Source: Marinobacter sp. LA51
Lineage (GTDB): Bacteria; Pseudomonadota; Gammaproteobacteria; Pseudomonadales; Oleiphilaceae
DNA: 64,000 nucleotides
NCBI RefSeq assembly: GCF_030297175.1
Contig: NZ_AP028070.1
Coordinates: 2,294,001-2,358,000, forward strand
Direction of reading: 5' to 3'
Positions 30,013 through 40,432 of the stretch are shown here, in pieces. Under the pieces are notes generated by a model. It had not been told where the DNA came from and made no database searches. It saw nothing but the letters and a program-made list of their open reading frames with translations. The position numbers were made by a program, and so were the translations under genes. Numbering within the stretch: the stretch's first letter is position 1; every line of letters begins with the position of its first letter.

Positions 30013-30066
30013 GCCGCATTGTACGGGAAAATGCGTATCAGGTCATTCCCACTTCTACAATGCGGC
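30013..30066. other. 54-base long-stem structure between cysS and glcB
   Basis: GCCGCATTGTA (30013-30023) pairs perfectly with TACAATGCGGC (30056-30066). An inner stem (GGGAA against TTCCC, extended by AATG/CATT) further closes it. On the plus strand it is followed by TTTTGTTTT, yet no plus-strand gene precedes it. On the minus strand it lies between the cysS stop and the glcB start, so it could be a glcB leader element. Confidence 0.45.
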
Positions 30067-30090
30067 TTTTGTTTTAGCTTTCTGAAAAAC

Positions 30091-31479
30091 TCAGCCCCGC
30101 CGCCAGGTTGTGCCTTCGCGGGAATCGTCCAGGATGATGCCTTTGTCCGCCAACTTATCGCGGAGCCGATCGGCTTCGGCAAAATCCCGTGCCTTGCGGG
30201 CGTCGTTGCGCGCCTGGATCATTTGTTCGATATCTTCTGCACTGAGCTCACCGCCGGTGTCGGCCTGGAAAAAGGCCTCCGGATCCTGCTGCAGCAGCCC
30301 GAGAATCGAACCCAGACGAACCAGAACCGCAGCACTTTGCTTGGCTTCCTGATCACGCCCATCTCGACGATGCTGGTTGATGTCATTGGCCACGGCATGC
30401 AGCACGGCAATGGCACCGGCTGTATTAAAATCGTCGTCCATCACTTCCATGAAACGGCGATCGTGCTCGGTTTCACCCACATCCGCCGCCTTGGCCGGCA
30501 CAATGCCGCGCAGCGAATTGTATAGCTTGGTCAGGGTGCGACCCGCTTCGGCCAGATTATCCTCGGAATAATCGACCTGGCTGCGGTAATGGCTGGACAC
30601 CAGGAAATACCGGACCACTTCCGCCGGATAGCTTTCGAGAATTTCGCGGATGGTAAAGAAGTTGCCCAGGGACTTGGACATCTTCTCCTTGTTCACTCGA
30701 ATCGCACCCGCATGCATCCAGGCCCGTGCAAATTCGTGGCCGGTGGCGCATTCGGATTGGGCGATCTCATTCTCGTGGTGGGGGAACAACAGATCAGGAC
30801 CACCGCCATGAATATCGAAGGTATCACCCAGGCAATCAGTCGACATCGCCGAACACTCAATGTGCCAGCCCGGGCGACCATCGCCCCAGGGTGACGGCCA
30901 GTTGACCTCACCCTCACCTGCAGCTTTCCAGAGCGCAAAATCCGCTGGGCTGCGCTTGGCTTCCTGGACATCGATGCGGGCACCGGCAACCAGGTCCTCG
31001 AGCTTCTTCTTGCTCAACTTGCCGTAGTCGGCAAACGAGTCGACAGCGAAATAGACATCGCCGTTGTCGGCGGCGTAGGCGTGGCCACTGGCGATGAGCT
31101 TATGGATCATCGCCACGATCTCATTGATATAGCCGGTTGCCCTCGGCTCTTCCGTAGGCGAAAGCACGCCCAACCGGGCCTCATCCTCGTGCATCGCACG
31201 GATCATGCGGTCGGTCAGGTCGGTGAAGGCTTCGCCATTCTCCTCTGCCCGCCGCAGTATCTTGTCGTCAATGTCGGTGATGTTACGAACGTAATTCACG
31301 TCGTAACCCCGATGCCTGAGATATCGGGTGATGACATCGAAAGCCACCAGCACCCGGGCATGACCAAGGTGGCAGTAGTCGTACACGGTCATGCCGCAGA
31401 CGTACATCCGCACCTTGCCAGGCTCAATAGGCTTAAACTCTTCCTTGCGCTGCGAGAGCGTGTTGTAAATGCGGATCAC
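30091..31479 (-). CDS. cysS: Cysteinyl-tRNA synthetase
   Basis: Charges tRNA-Cys. The 462-residue class I synthetase has the zinc ligand Cys in [17 protein letters not shown], the HIGH-type motif HLGH, the zinc-binding GWHIECSAM segment, and KMSKSLGNF. It begins with GTG at 31479, overlapping the glnS stop by four bases (GTGA), so it is translationally coupled behind glnS. Confidence 0.97.
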   Translation of the reverse strand: MIRIYNTLSQRKEEFKPIEPGKVRMYVCGMTVYDYCHLGHARVLVAFDVITRYLRHRGYDVNYVRNITDIDDKILRRAEENGEAFTDLTDRMIRAMHEDEARLGVLSPTEEPRATGYINEIVAMIHKLIASGHAYAADNGDVYFAVDSFADYGKLSKKKLEDLVAGARIDVQEAKRSPADFALWKAAGEGEVNWPSPWGDGRPGWHIECSAMSTDCLGDTFDIHGGGPDLLFPHHENEIAQSECATGHEFARAWMHAGAIRVNKEKMSKSLGNFFTIREILESYPAEVVRYFLVSSHYRSQVDYSEDNLAEAGRTLTKLYNSLRGIVPAKAADVGETEHDRRFMEVMDDDFNTAGAIAVLHAVANDINQHRRDGRDQEAKQSAAVLVRLGSILGLLQQDPEAFFQADTGGELSAEDIEQMIQARNDARKARDFAEADRLRDKLADKGIILDDSREGTTWRRG

Positions 31480-33155
31480 TTGCCCCCCTTACTCCAGGAA
31501 TCACGAAGCGTAACGGTTCGATTGAATACCGGCCGGCCGGCATTCTGCGACAAAAGTTCGTCGAAGAAGAAATAGCCCTCACGCTCGAACTGGTACGGCA
31601 GATCGGATCGCGGCTTCACCAGGCCCTTCTCAACCCGCGCACCCTGCAGCACAACCAGGGATTCCGGGTTCAGGTGGTCGGTAAAATCGCCTTCCTTATC
31701 ACTGTCCGGGGACTCGTGATTGAACAGGCGATCGTACTGGTTAATGTCGGCCTCGACGCTGTCCGTCGCGGACACCCAGTGCACCACGCCATTCGGTTTA
31801 TAGCCTTCAGGGTTCACACCGAGAGTGTTCGGATCGTATTCGCATTTAAGCTCGACGATCTCGCCACTGTCGTCACGAATGATCTCGCGACAGGTCATCA
31901 CATAACCACCACGCAGCCGCACCGCCTGGTCCGGGGCAAGGCGCTTCCATTTACGCGGCGGCTCTTCGGCGAAGTCCTCGCGATCGATGAACAGGGTCTG
32001 GCTCCAGGTGACCTCGCGCTCCCCCATCTCAGGATTCTGGGGATGAACCGGCAGCACCAGCGTTTCGGTCTGCTCGGCCGGATAGTTGGTCAAGGTAACC
32101 TTGAGCGGACGCATCACACACATGGCGCGAGGCGCCCGGGTGTTCAGATCTTCCCGTATGGCGTGCTCCAGCATGCCCACATCCACGGTACCGCCAGCCT
32201 TGTTGACCCCCACCATGTCGCAGAAGGTGCGGATAGATTCCGGTGTGTAGCCACGGCGACGCATACCGGAAATAGTCGGCATCCGCGGATCGTTCCAGCC
32301 TTCTACAAAATTCTCATCCACCAGACGCTTCAGTTTGCGCTTGCTGGTAATGGTGTAGTTCAGGTTCAGCCGGGCGAATTCGATCTGGCGCGGATGACAA
32401 GGGCCAGAAATGTTGTCCAAAACCCAGTCGTAGAGCGGACGGTGGTCCTCGAATTCCAGGGTGCACAGGGAGTGGGTGATGTTTTCAATCGCATCCGAGA
32501 TTGGATGGGTGAAATCGTACATCGGGTAGATGCACCACTTGTCCCCGGTCTGGTGATGGTCGGCGTAACGGACGCGGTAAAGAATCGGGTCGCGCAGATT
32601 GATGTTGGGAGACGCCATGTCGATCTTCGCCCGCAACACCAATTCTCCGTTCTGGTATTTGCCATCGCGCATATCGCGGAACAGCTGGAGATTTTCCTCC
32701 ACCGGACGGTCCCGGTACGGACTGTTCTTGCCCGGCTCCTTCAGGCTGCCACGGTACTCCGCCATTTGATCAGCCGAGAGCGCACAGACATAGGCCTTGC
32801 CATTCTCGATCAACTCCTCCGCAAAAGCGTACAGCGCGTCAAAGTAGTCCGATGCGTGACGAACCTCACCCGCCCATTGGTAACCAAGCCAGGACACGTC
32901 CGCCTTGATGGCGTCGATGTACTCCTGGTTTTCCTTTTCCGGGTTGGTGTCGTCAAATCGCAGATTACATTCGCCGCCGAAGGTCTCCGAAATGCCGAAG
33001 TTCAGGCAAATGGACTTGGCGTGACCAATGTGCAAGTAGCCATTTGGCTCCGGCGGAAAGCGGGTTACAACCTTGCCAGTGTGCTCGCCCTTGGCGATGG
33101 CGTCTTCGATCAGGCTCTGAATAAAATTGTGGGCTTTCTTCGATTCGGCGCTCAT
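31476..33155 (-). CDS. glnS: Glutaminyl-tRNA synthetase
   Basis: Charges tRNA-Gln directly. It has 559 residues, with [21 protein letters not shown] (HIGH motif) near residues 32-52 and [12 protein letters not shown] in place of KMSKS, as is normal for GlnS. Direct GlnRS charging is typical of gammaproteobacteria. First gene of the glnS-cysS operon and divergent from the response regulator at 33325. Confidence 0.96.
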   Translation of the reverse strand: MSAESKKAHNFIQSLIEDAIAKGEHTGKVVTRFPPEPNGYLHIGHAKSICLNFGISETFGGECNLRFDDTNPEKENQEYIDAIKADVSWLGYQWAGEVRHASDYFDALYAFAEELIENGKAYVCALSADQMAEYRGSLKEPGKNSPYRDRPVEENLQLFRDMRDGKYQNGELVLRAKIDMASPNINLRDPILYRVRYADHHQTGDKWCIYPMYDFTHPISDAIENITHSLCTLEFEDHRPLYDWVLDNISGPCHPRQIEFARLNLNYTITSKRKLKRLVDENFVEGWNDPRMPTISGMRRRGYTPESIRTFCDMVGVNKAGGTVDVGMLEHAIREDLNTRAPRAMCVMRPLKVTLTNYPAEQTETLVLPVHPQNPEMGEREVTWSQTLFIDREDFAEEPPRKWKRLAPDQAVRLRGGYVMTCREIIRDDSGEIVELKCEYDPNTLGVNPEGYKPNGVVHWVSATDSVEADINQYDRLFNHESPDSDKEGDFTDHLNPESLVVLQGARVEKGLVKPRSDLPYQFEREGYFFFDELLSQNAGRPVFNRTVTLRDSWSKGGK

Positions 33156-33324
33156 ACGTTCTCTGTAAAAATGGGGTGGATCAGAAACCGCCTATTATAC
33201 TCACAAAACCGCGCGGGTCTCATGTACGAAAGATACCCTGTACGCCCACGGACCAAACCAGCGGTGATACAATTCGGCCCACATAAATTACTAATCTGCC
33301 GATCTACCTTACTGGGGCTGCACA

Positions 33325-34572
33325 GTGCCATCCGTTCTTATTGCCGAAGATTCCATCGTCGTTCAAAAAATCCTGCGCCATCTGGCAAGCCGGGAACTGC
33401 CTTTTGACATTGTATGCGCCCAGGACCGGGCACAGGCGCTGGAGACACTGAAAACCCGCGACGACTGGTTCGCCGCCATTGTCGACCTGAACCTGCCCGA
33501 TGCCCCCGATGGCGAACTGATTGATGATGTCCTGGCCAAAGGCATACCCACCATCGTTTTGACTGGCAGTGTTGATGGCGCCAAAAGAGACAGCCTGACC
33601 CGGCGAGGCATCGTCGATTACGTTCTGAAAGAAGGCCGATACAGCTACCGATACGCCATCAACCTGGTTAACCGCCTGCACGCCAACAAGACGATCAAGG
33701 TCCTGGTGGCTGAAGACTCCACCACGGCCCGGCGCTACATTGTGGAATTGCTGAGGCGCCATAACTTTCAGGCCATTGAGGCGGAAAACGGCGAACAGGC
33801 GCTGGAGCTTGTTCTGGCTGATAACGACATCAAGATTCTGCTGACCGACTACAACATGCCCTTGCGCGACGGTTTCGAGCTGGTTCACGACCTTCGCCAC
33901 CGCCACGACAAAACTGACATTGCTATCATTGGCCTGTCCTCGGCCAACGACAAATACCTGTCGGCCAAATTCATCAAGAACGGCGCCAACGATTTCCTCT
34001 ACAAGCCATTTTCCCACGAAGAATTCTTCTGCCGGGTAACCCAGGCCGTTGAATCGATGGAACGACTCCAACTGATTACGGCGATGGCCTACTCAGACCC
34101 ATTGACTGGCGTCGGCAACCGACGCTTTTTCGTGGAAAAGGCCCGAAGCCAGATAGCCCAGGCGCAGGCATCAGAGACTCCGCTCAGCCTGGCCATTGTC
34201 GATATTGACCATTTCAAGCAGGTCAACGACAGCCACGGTCACGACGTTGGCGACGAAGTACTCCTATTTTTCGCCAAGACCCTGGCCGAGGAGTTCCAGC
34301 AATTCATCGTCGCCCGAACCGGCGGCGAGGAATTTTGCATACTGTTCGCGAACCTGAACAGCAAAGACGCGACAGTGCTGATGGACCGCGTACGCCTTAA
34401 AATTGCCCAGAGCGAGGTGCAGACCGAAGCCGGTGTGCTGAGCGTCACTTTTAGCGGCGGTGTGGCGCAATTGCCGGCCGACAATGTGGAGAGTCTGCTG
34501 AAAATGGCAGACCAACTGTTGTATAAAGCCAAGGATGCTGGCCGGAATACGGTGATCGCCCAGACAGCCTGA
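33325..34572 (+). CDS. Response regulator with two receiver domains and a GGDEF domain
   Basis: Predicted diguanylate cyclase making c-di-GMP under phosphorelay control. The 415-residue layout is REC1 (about 1-120, phospho-Asp in AIVDLNLPD), REC2 (about 127-245, LLTDYNMPLRDG and YKPFSHEEF), then GGDEF (about 255-415, DPLTGVGNRRFF and RTGGEEFCILF). This is the PleD-like order. The residues where the inhibitory RxxD I-site would lie read FQQF, so product inhibition is probably lost. It starts at GTG 33325, giving the classic LIAEDS receiver start. No histidine kinase is adjacent. Confidence 0.9.
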   Translation: MPSVLIAEDSIVVQKILRHLASRELPFDIVCAQDRAQALETLKTRDDWFAAIVDLNLPDAPDGELIDDVLAKGIPTIVLTGSVDGAKRDSLTRRGIVDYVLKEGRYSYRYAINLVNRLHANKTIKVLVAEDSTTARRYIVELLRRHNFQAIEAENGEQALELVLADNDIKILLTDYNMPLRDGFELVHDLRHRHDKTDIAIIGLSSANDKYLSAKFIKNGANDFLYKPFSHEEFFCRVTQAVESMERLQLITAMAYSDPLTGVGNRRFFVEKARSQIAQAQASETPLSLAIVDIDHFKQVNDSHGHDVGDEVLLFFAKTLAEEFQQFIVARTGGEEFCILFANLNSKDATVLMDRVRLKIAQSEVQTEAGVLSVTFSGGVAQLPADNVESLLKMADQLLYKAKDAGRNTVIAQTA

Positions 34573-34596
34573 CAGCAAGCAATCTGACCGACGAAA

Positions 34597-34617
34597 GACC
34601 ACCCCGGTCGGGTGGTC
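34597..34617. other. Hairpin between the diguanylate cyclase and ppiB
   Basis: GACCACCC (34597-34604) pairs with GGGTGGTC (34610-34617). No T run follows, so it is a weak terminator candidate or a leader structure for ppiB. Confidence 0.4.
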
Positions 34618-34693
34618 AGGTCATGCATCCCGCGGAATACTTGGGGTACAATGGCTACCCGATTCACAAACACTATTTTGACAGGAACGCCTG

Positions 34694-35203
34694 ATGATTC
34701 TGCTGCAAACCAATCTCGGTGACATCAAACTCGAGCTGGACCACGATAAGGCACCCGAGACCGCCAAAAACTTCGAACAGTACGTTCGTGACGGTTTCTA
34801 CGACGGCCTGGTTTTCCACCGGGTGATCAGCAACTTCATGATTCAGGGTGGTGGCTTCGAGCCCGGCATGACGCCACGCAAAACCCGCGACCCCATTCAG
34901 AACGAAGCGGATAACGGCCTGAGCAACATGCAAGGCACAGTCGCAATGGCCCGCACCATGGACCCGCACTCCGCCACCGCCCAGTTCTTCATCAATGTCG
35001 AAAACAACGGCTTCCTCGATCACAGCGCCAAAAACGCCGAAGGCTGGGGCTACTGCGTGTTCGGCAAGGTGGTTGAGGGCATGGAAACCGTCAACCTGAT
35101 TCGTGCCGCTCGCACCACCATCAAGGCGGGCCACCAGGATGTCCCGGCAGAAGACGTCGTCATTATCTCGGCCAAGGTTGTTGAGGAGGGAGGTGCAGCG
35201 TGA
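34694..35203 (+). CDS. ppiB: Cytoplasmic peptidyl-prolyl cis-trans isomerase B
   Basis: Cyclophilin that catalyses proline isomerisation. The 169-residue protein has no signal peptide. It has the cyclophilin core [15 protein letters not shown] with the active-site Arg, the [20 protein letters not shown] segment, and [14 protein letters not shown]. The stop overlaps the lpxH start (GTGA), coupling the two genes. Confidence 0.95.
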   Translation: MILLQTNLGDIKLELDHDKAPETAKNFEQYVRDGFYDGLVFHRVISNFMIQGGGFEPGMTPRKTRDPIQNEADNGLSNMQGTVAMARTMDPHSATAQFFINVENNGFLDHSAKNAEGWGYCVFGKVVEGMETVNLIRAARTTIKAGHQDVPAEDVVIISAKVVEEGGAA

Positions 35204-35925
35204 CCACGCTGTTTATCTCGGATCTCCACCTGGAGGAATCCCGGCCGGACATTACTGAGGCGTTCCTCGGCTTCCTGAAGGAAAAGGCCCACGGAGTAGA
35301 ACAGCTCTACATTCTGGGTGATTTTTTTGAAGCCTGGATCGGCGATGACGAGCGCACTCCGCTGCAGGAACAGATTGCTGCGGCACTTCGCGCAGTTAGT
35401 GACAGCGGCACCGAGATCTTCCTGATGCACGGCAACCGCGACTTTCTGATCGGTCACGACTTCTGTGACCGGGCGGGGGCAACGTTACTGGATGACCCCA
35501 CCGTCGTTGATCTGTACGGCACCCCTACTCTGCTGATGCACGGTGACAGCCTGTGTACCGCCGATGTGGAGTACCAGAAGTTCCGCGCCAACATGCGCAA
35601 TCCTCAATGGCAGCAGATGATCCTGCAGCGCCCGCTAGCTGATCGTCAGCAGATGGCGCGTCAACTGCGGGAAATCAGCATGGCCAAGAACCAGGGCAAG
35701 GCGGAAACCATCATGGACGTCACGCCGGAAGAAGTGGTCAATGACATGGAGACGCACGGTGTGCAGCGCCTGATCCACGGCCACACGCACCGGCCGGCCG
35801 AGCATCACCTGCAGGCCAATGGTCAACCGGCCAAACGCATAGTGCTGGGCGACTGGGACACCCACGTTTGGTGGCTGGACGTTCAGCCCGGCCAGGAGCC
35901 GGTGCTAAATAAACAACCGCTGTAA
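35200..35925 (+). CDS. lpxH: UDP-2,3-diacylglucosamine diphosphatase
   Basis: Lipid A biosynthesis enzyme that releases UMP to give lipid X at the inner membrane. The 241-residue calcineurin-like phosphoesterase has the metal motifs [41 protein letters not shown] and [10 protein letters not shown]. It starts with GTG 35200, preceded by GGAGGGAGG and overlapping the ppiB stop. The pair ppiB-lpxH is conserved in Pseudomonas. Confidence 0.95.
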   Translation: MTTLFISDLHLEESRPDITEAFLGFLKEKAHGVEQLYILGDFFEAWIGDDERTPLQEQIAAALRAVSDSGTEIFLMHGNRDFLIGHDFCDRAGATLLDDPTVVDLYGTPTLLMHGDSLCTADVEYQKFRANMRNPQWQQMILQRPLADRQQMARQLREISMAKNQGKAETIMDVTPEEVVNDMETHGVQRLIHGHTHRPAEHHLQANGQPAKRIVLGDWDTHVWWLDVQPGQEPVLNKQPL

Positions 35926-35957
35926 CGAAAAAGGCCGGGCAAATGCCCGGCCTTTTT
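35926..35957. terminator. Bidirectional terminator between lpxH and aapP
   Basis: AAGGCCGGGC (35931-35940) pairs with GCCCGGCCTT (35945-35954) around AAAT. A and T tracts flank it on both sides. It serves the convergent lpxH and aap operon. Confidence 0.9.
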
Positions 35958-35973
35958 GTTGCTGACGCTGGTG

Positions 35974-36783
35974 TTAGTGCGCCAGGATCTGCTTGAGGAA
36001 CTGCTGTGTGCGCGGCTCCTGGGGGTTGCTGAAGAAGTCGTGAGGCGGCGCCTCCTCGACAATCTCCCCGCCATCCATAAAGATCACCCGATCCGCCACG
36101 GTCTTGGCAAAGCCCATCTCGTGGGTGACGCAGAGCATGGTCATGCCGCTACCAGCCAGTTCGATCATGACATCCAGCACTTCCTTGATCATCTCGGGAT
36201 CCAGTGCCGACGTCGGCTCATCGAACAGCATGATTTTCGGCTTCATGCACAGCGCCCGGGCAATAGCGACCCGCTGCTGCTGACCGCCAGAAAGCTGCCC
36301 CGGGAACTTATGAGCCTGATCCGGGATTTTCACCCGCTCAAGGTATTCCATGGCTGAAGCTTCAGCTTCCTTCCGTGGAACCTTGCGGACCCAGATTGGC
36401 GACAGGCAGCAGTTCTCCAGCACCGTCAGGTGCGGGAACAGATTAAAGTGCTGGAACACCATGCCGACTTCCCGACGCACGGTATCGATGTGCCGAATAT
36501 CGTCCGTCAGCTCAACATTATCGACAATGATTTTGCCCTGCTGGTGCTCTTCCAGACGGTTAATGCATCGAATGAACGTCGACTTACCGGAACCGGACGG
36601 GCCACAGATGACAATCCGCTCGCCCTGCTTAACCGTGAGGTTCAGGTCCTTGAGAACGTGAAAATCGCCGTACCATTTGTGCATCCCTTCAACCCGGATG
36701 ATGCCCGGATTCTTCCCCGTCTCGCCCTGAGCGGAGGACTTTACTTCAGAAGTTTGGGTTTGTTCTGTCATTGGATTACCCAT
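35974..36783 (-). CDS. aapP: Polar amino-acid ABC transporter, ATPase
   Basis: ATP-binding subunit energising uptake of polar L-amino acids (Asp, Glu and others). The 269-residue product has Walker [18 protein letters not shown], the Q-loop, the signature [15 protein letters not shown], Walker [13 protein letters not shown] and the H-loop [14 protein letters not shown]. The ATG at 36783 shares one base with the aapM stop, and a second ATG lies at 36771. Last gene of aapJQMP. Confidence 0.93.
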   Translation of the reverse strand: MGNPMTEQTQTSEVKSSAQGETGKNPGIIRVEGMHKWYGDFHVLKDLNLTVKQGERIVICGPSGSGKSTFIRCINRLEEHQQGKIIVDNVELTDDIRHIDTVRREVGMVFQHFNLFPHLTVLENCCLSPIWVRKVPRKEAEASAMEYLERVKIPDQAHKFPGQLSGGQQQRVAIARALCMKPKIMLFDEPTSALDPEMIKEVLDVMIELAGSGMTMLCVTHEMGFAKTVADRVIFMDGGEIVEEAPPHDFFSNPQEPRTQQFLKQILAH

Positions 36784-37871
36784 CAGGTTTTGTGACCGGT
36801 GTCGAGTTTGCGTTCAAGGTTCTGGCTGTAACGGGAAATGCCGAAACAGAATACCCAGAAACAGAAGGCGACGAAGACATAGCCCTCCACGGCGACGTTT
36901 TGCCAGGCCGGGTCTGTCACGGTCGACTGAACGGTGCCGAGAACATCGAACAGACCGATGATCAGGACCAGCGTGGTGTCCTTGAACAGCGAAATAAAGG
37001 TATTCACGATGCCAGGGATAACCAGCTTCAAAGCCTGCGGTAGCACCACCAGACCCATCTTGCGCCAGTACCCCAGACCGAGTGCGTCAGCTGCTTCGTA
37101 CTGCCCTCTCGGGATAGCCTGCAAGCCACCGCGAATAACTTCGGCCATGTAGGCCGACTGCCAAAGCGTGATACCTATCAGCGCTCGCATCAGCTTCTCA
37201 AAGTTCATTCCGTCAGGAAGGAAGAGCGGCAGCATGACCGACGCCATAAACAGCACGGTAATCAGCGGCACCGCTCGCCAGACCTCGATGAACACCACAC
37301 TGAGACCGCGAATGATCGGCATCTCAGAGCGACGCCCAAGCGCCAGCAATACGCCAATCGGCAACGACGCCAGGATCCCGATGTAGGCCAGGATCAGGGT
37401 CAGCATCAAGCCGCCCCATTTGGTGCTTTCTACTTCTTCAAGGCCGAAGAGGCCGCCTGGAATCAGGAAGTAGCCAATCACCGGCAGGCCGGTCATGCCA
37501 AAGATGCCGAACCATTTACGGGCGGGGAACCGCTCGATGAACTGGGGCACGAAGGCCACAGCCAGCAGCAGGAACATCAGGTCCACACGCCACTGCAGTT
37601 CGTCCGGGTAGAACCCGTAGATGAAGAAGTTCAAACGCTGGTCGATGAACAACCAGCAGGCACCTGCGCCGCTGCAGTCACTGGCATCAGCGCCCAGGAA
37701 GTTGGCGTCGAACAGAGCCCAATTCAGGATCGGTCCAACGCTGGTTACAACCAGGTAGCCGACGACAACAGTGAGCAAGGCGTTGTACCAGGTAGAGAAT
37801 AGATGCTCGCGCATCCATTTCACCGGCGTGAGGGCCTTTTTAGGTGGTTTCATAGTGGACTCAGTCATCAT
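36783..37871 (-). CDS. aapM: Polar amino-acid ABC transporter, permease
   Basis: Inner-membrane permease of 362 residues. It has the HisM-type permease fold: an N-terminal extension with early membrane segments, a large insert, and the C-terminal coupling motif [24 protein letters not shown] that contacts the ATPase. The length is typical of the AapM/BztC type rather than the shorter GltK. Its ATG at 37871 overlaps the aapQ stop by four bases and is preceded by AAGGAG. Confidence 0.92.
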   Translation of the reverse strand: MMTESTMKPPKKALTPVKWMREHLFSTWYNALLTVVVGYLVVTSVGPILNWALFDANFLGADASDCSGAGACWLFIDQRLNFFIYGFYPDELQWRVDLMFLLLAVAFVPQFIERFPARKWFGIFGMTGLPVIGYFLIPGGLFGLEEVESTKWGGLMLTLILAYIGILASLPIGVLLALGRRSEMPIIRGLSVVFIEVWRAVPLITVLFMASVMLPLFLPDGMNFEKLMRALIGITLWQSAYMAEVIRGGLQAIPRGQYEAADALGLGYWRKMGLVVLPQALKLVIPGIVNTFISLFKDTTLVLIIGLFDVLGTVQSTVTDPAWQNVAVEGYVFVAFCFWVFCFGISRYSQNLERKLDTGHKT

Positions 37872-39055
37872 CGCTCCTTAATCGCCACGGCCCGGTTGTA
37901 AATGTTCATGAACAGTGAGATCGACAGACTGATGGTCAGATAAACCGCCATGGTAATGGCGACCACCTCAACCGCTTGCCCTGTCTGATTCAGCGTTGTG
38001 CCCATGAACACGGCCACCAGGTCGGGATAACCAATGGCGGTCGCGAGCGAGGAGTTCTTGGCAAGGTTCAGATACTGACTGGTCAGCGGCGGGATGATGA
38101 CCCGCATGGCCTGGGGAATCACGACCAACCGCAGGGTCAGTCCGTTCGGCAAGCCAAGCGCCTTGGACGCCTCGGTCTGTCCCTTACTGACCGACAGGAT
38201 ACCGGAGCGAACAATCTCAGCGATGAAACTGGCCGTGTACAGTGAGAGCGCCAGCCACAGTGCGGCGAGCTCTGGAATTATGGTGATACCACCGCCGAAG
38301 TTGAAACCTTTCAGCGCCGGCACATCCCACTCCAGCGGACTACCCGCCACGAAGTAGGCCAACAATGGCACCAATACCAGAATGGCAACACCGACTTTGA
38401 AGGTCGGGAAGATCTGGCCAGTCGCCAGTTGCCGTCTCTTGGCCCAGATGCGAATGCCCACCACCGCAGCAATGGCAGCCAGGACAGCCCCCCAGACCAA
38501 CCCGAACCCATCCTGGGTCAATGGCTCTGGAACGTACAGACCACGGTTGTTGAGGAACATCGTGCCGCCCATCTCGATACTCTGCCGCGGCGACGGCAAG
38601 GCACCCAGGACCGCGAAATACCAGAAGAATATCTGTAGCAGCAACGGGATGTTTCGGATCACTTCGATGTAAAAGAGCGAGACTTTGGCTACCAGCCAGT
38701 TGCTGGACAGACGCGCCACACCGATGATGAAGCCAAGCAACGTTGCCGCAATAATACCCATGGCCGAGACGAGCAAGGTGTTGGTCAGACCAACCCAGAA
38801 CGTCCGTCCGTAAGACATGGTGGCATCGTACGGCACCAGGCTCATGATGATGCCGAAACCGGCGGTTTCCTCAAGGAACCCGAAACCGGTGCTAATACCC
38901 CTGCTCTCCATATTGGAAAGCGTATTTTCTACCAGAGTCCAGCCAGCCCAGAAGACCGCAGCAATAGCCACAACTTGGAAGAATAAGGAACGTACCCGGG
39001 GGTCATACCAGGGCTTTGGCCCCGCAGGCTTTGAATCAATTGTTTGTTTTTTCAT
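37868..39055 (-). CDS. aapQ: Polar amino-acid ABC transporter, permease
   Basis: Partner permease of 395 residues with the same fold as AapM. Multiple membrane segments are visible (VIRNIPLLLQIFFWYFAVLG), and the coupling motif is IVRSGILSVSKGQTEASKALGL. The length matches AapQ/BztB. The gene follows aapJ after an 89-base gap that carries a stable hairpin. Confidence 0.92.
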   Translation of the reverse strand: MKKQTIDSKPAGPKPWYDPRVRSLFFQVVAIAAVFWAGWTLVENTLSNMESRGISTGFGFLEETAGFGIIMSLVPYDATMSYGRTFWVGLTNTLLVSAMGIIAATLLGFIIGVARLSSNWLVAKVSLFYIEVIRNIPLLLQIFFWYFAVLGALPSPRQSIEMGGTMFLNNRGLYVPEPLTQDGFGLVWGAVLAAIAAVVGIRIWAKRRQLATGQIFPTFKVGVAILVLVPLLAYFVAGSPLEWDVPALKGFNFGGGITIIPELAALWLALSLYTASFIAEIVRSGILSVSKGQTEASKALGLPNGLTLRLVVIPQAMRVIIPPLTSQYLNLAKNSSLATAIGYPDLVAVFMGTTLNQTGQAVEVVAITMAVYLTISLSISLFMNIYNRAVAIKER

Positions 39056-39101
39056 GGAGATTCCCGGAAAGCTTCCCTGCAGTTTACTTCGTCAGAGATA
39101 A

Positions 39102-39131
39102 CAGCGGGTGCTCAAGCTAGAGCACCCGCTG
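39102..39131 (-). other. Hairpin between aapJ and aapQ
   Basis: CAGCGGGTGCTC (39102-39113) pairs perfectly with GAGCACCCGCTG (39120-39131). No T tract follows. Such stems after binding-protein genes often protect or partly terminate the message, so that the periplasmic component is made in excess. Confidence 0.6.
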
Positions 39132-39144
39132 CGGCTTTCAGGTC

Positions 39145-40170
39145 TTATCGAACCGGCGGCGCATACATGATGCCGCCATCAGTCCAGAGCGCGTTGATGC
39201 CGCGATCCAGACCGAGAGGGGTGTCCGGACCCACGTTGCGGTCGTACATTTCGCCGTAGTTACCGACCATCTTCACAACCTTGTGGCCGAAATCAGCCGG
39301 CAGGCCGAGCTTGGCACCCATGTCACCGTCAGTACCCATCAGGCGCTGAACGTTCGGGTTGTCGGATTTCAGCATGTCGTCGGCATTGGCGCTGGTAACA
39401 CCCAGCTCTTCGGCGTTGATCTGCACCGACAATACCCACTTCACGATGTTGAACCACTGATCGTCACCCTGACGAACCACCGGGCCCAGAGGCTCTTTTG
39501 AGATGGTGTTAGGAAGGATCTTGGCGGATTCCGGATCAGCCAGCTTGGAGCGCAAAGCCGCCAGCTGGGAGCGGTCGGAAGTCAGTACGTCGCAGCGACC
39601 TGCAGAGAAGCCCTGAACGGTCTGCTCAGAGGTATCAAATACGATCGGCTTGAATTCCATGCCCTTGGCGCGGAAGTAATCAGACAGGTTCAGCTCGGTG
39701 GTGGTACCTGACTGGATACACACAGTGGCGCCGTCCAGCTGGGTAGCATCATCAACACCAATGTCCTTGTTGATCAGGAAGCCCTGGCCGTCGTAGTAGT
39801 TCACGCCGGCAAAGTTCAGACCCAGTGACGCGTCACGGGTGAGGGTCCAGGTGGTGTTGCGGGAAAGCATGTCGATTTCACCGGACTGCAAGGCGGTGAA
39901 GCGCTCTTTGGCAGTCAGCGGTGTGAATTCAACGGCCTTGGGATCGCCAAAAACGGCGGCCGCAACGGCGCGACAAGTATCGACATCGATACCGGTCCAA
40001 TTACCCTTCTCATCAGGCTGGGAGAAACCAGGCAGACCACTGGTTACGCCACATTGAAGGTGCCCCTTCTCCTTCACATTTTCCAGCGTCGTTGCAGCCA
40101 TCGCACTGCTGGCCGCAAACGCGCCAGATGCCAGTGCCATTCCCAGGACAATCGATTTCGTCTTATTCAT
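39145..40170 (-). CDS. aapJ: Polar amino-acid ABC transporter, periplasmic binding protein
   Basis: Captures polar amino acids in the periplasm. The 341-residue precursor has a signal peptide (IVLGMALASGAFAASSAMAA, cut near residue 26) and the SBP family 3 features CGVTSGLPGFSQPDEKGNW and GIDVDTCRAVAAAVFGD, with FTPLTAKERFTALQSGEIDM. The C-terminus matches AapJ/BztA. GGAG precedes the ATG, and a sigma-54-type promoter lies 45-60 bases upstream. Confidence 0.94.
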   Translation of the reverse strand: MNKTKSIVLGMALASGAFAASSAMAATTLENVKEKGHLQCGVTSGLPGFSQPDEKGNWTGIDVDTCRAVAAAVFGDPKAVEFTPLTAKERFTALQSGEIDMLSRNTTWTLTRDASLGLNFAGVNYYDGQGFLINKDIGVDDATQLDGATVCIQSGTTTELNLSDYFRAKGMEFKPIVFDTSEQTVQGFSAGRCDVLTSDRSQLAALRSKLADPESAKILPNTISKEPLGPVVRQGDDQWFNIVKWVLSVQINAEELGVTSANADDMLKSDNPNVQRLMGTDGDMGAKLGLPADFGHKVVKMVGNYGEMYDRNVGPDTPLGLDRGINALWTDGGIMYAPPVR

Positions 40171-40214
40171 TATCGGATCTCCGAACTTCGGTTGGTTGCT
40201 TCGCTATGGGATTC

Positions 40215-40230
40215 AGCAAGTTGTGAGCCA
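40215..40230 (-). promoter_or_regulatory. Sigma-54 (RpoN) promoter of the aap operon
   Basis: On the minus strand TGGCTC, five bases, TTGCT. The invariant GG and GC are exactly 12 bases apart, matching TGGCAC-N5-TTGCW with one mismatch. The expected start is near 40204, about 33 bases before the aapJ ATG. Amino-acid uptake operons of this kind are often nitrogen- or two-component-controlled through RpoN. Confidence 0.72.
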
Positions 40231-40304
40231 TGCAAGCTATGTTATTGATATATTGTATTTATTTTCATTTTTTCCAGCCTCATCTTCCCAGCCGGTCGAT
40301 GAGA

Positions 40305-40350
40305 GCGACCAAGTTGGAACCAACTTGGTGCACCAACTCTAATAGGTCGC
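40305..40350. promoter_or_regulatory. Nested palindromes, candidate enhancer for the aap promoter
   Basis: CCAAGTTGG (40309-40317) and CCAACTTGG (40320-40328) are perfect inverted arms. The next palindrome TTGGTGCACCAA (40325-40336) overlaps them, and GCGACC (40305) and GGTCGC (40345) flank all of it. TGGTGCA/TGCACCA are NtrC-like half-sites. The centre is about 125 bases upstream of the predicted RpoN start, a usual enhancer distance. Confidence 0.55.
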
Positions 40351-40432
40351 CCTATTCCGAGGCAAGATTTAAGGGCCGTACCCCTATAAAGTAGAACAAA
40401 GTTCGAGAAATCAACTAGTTTTTAGAAAAAAA

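Noticed and set aside
31674..33407. A 577-codon frame opposite glnS
   Set aside because: Mirror of glutaminyl-tRNA synthetase, with low-complexity histidine- and valine-rich translation.
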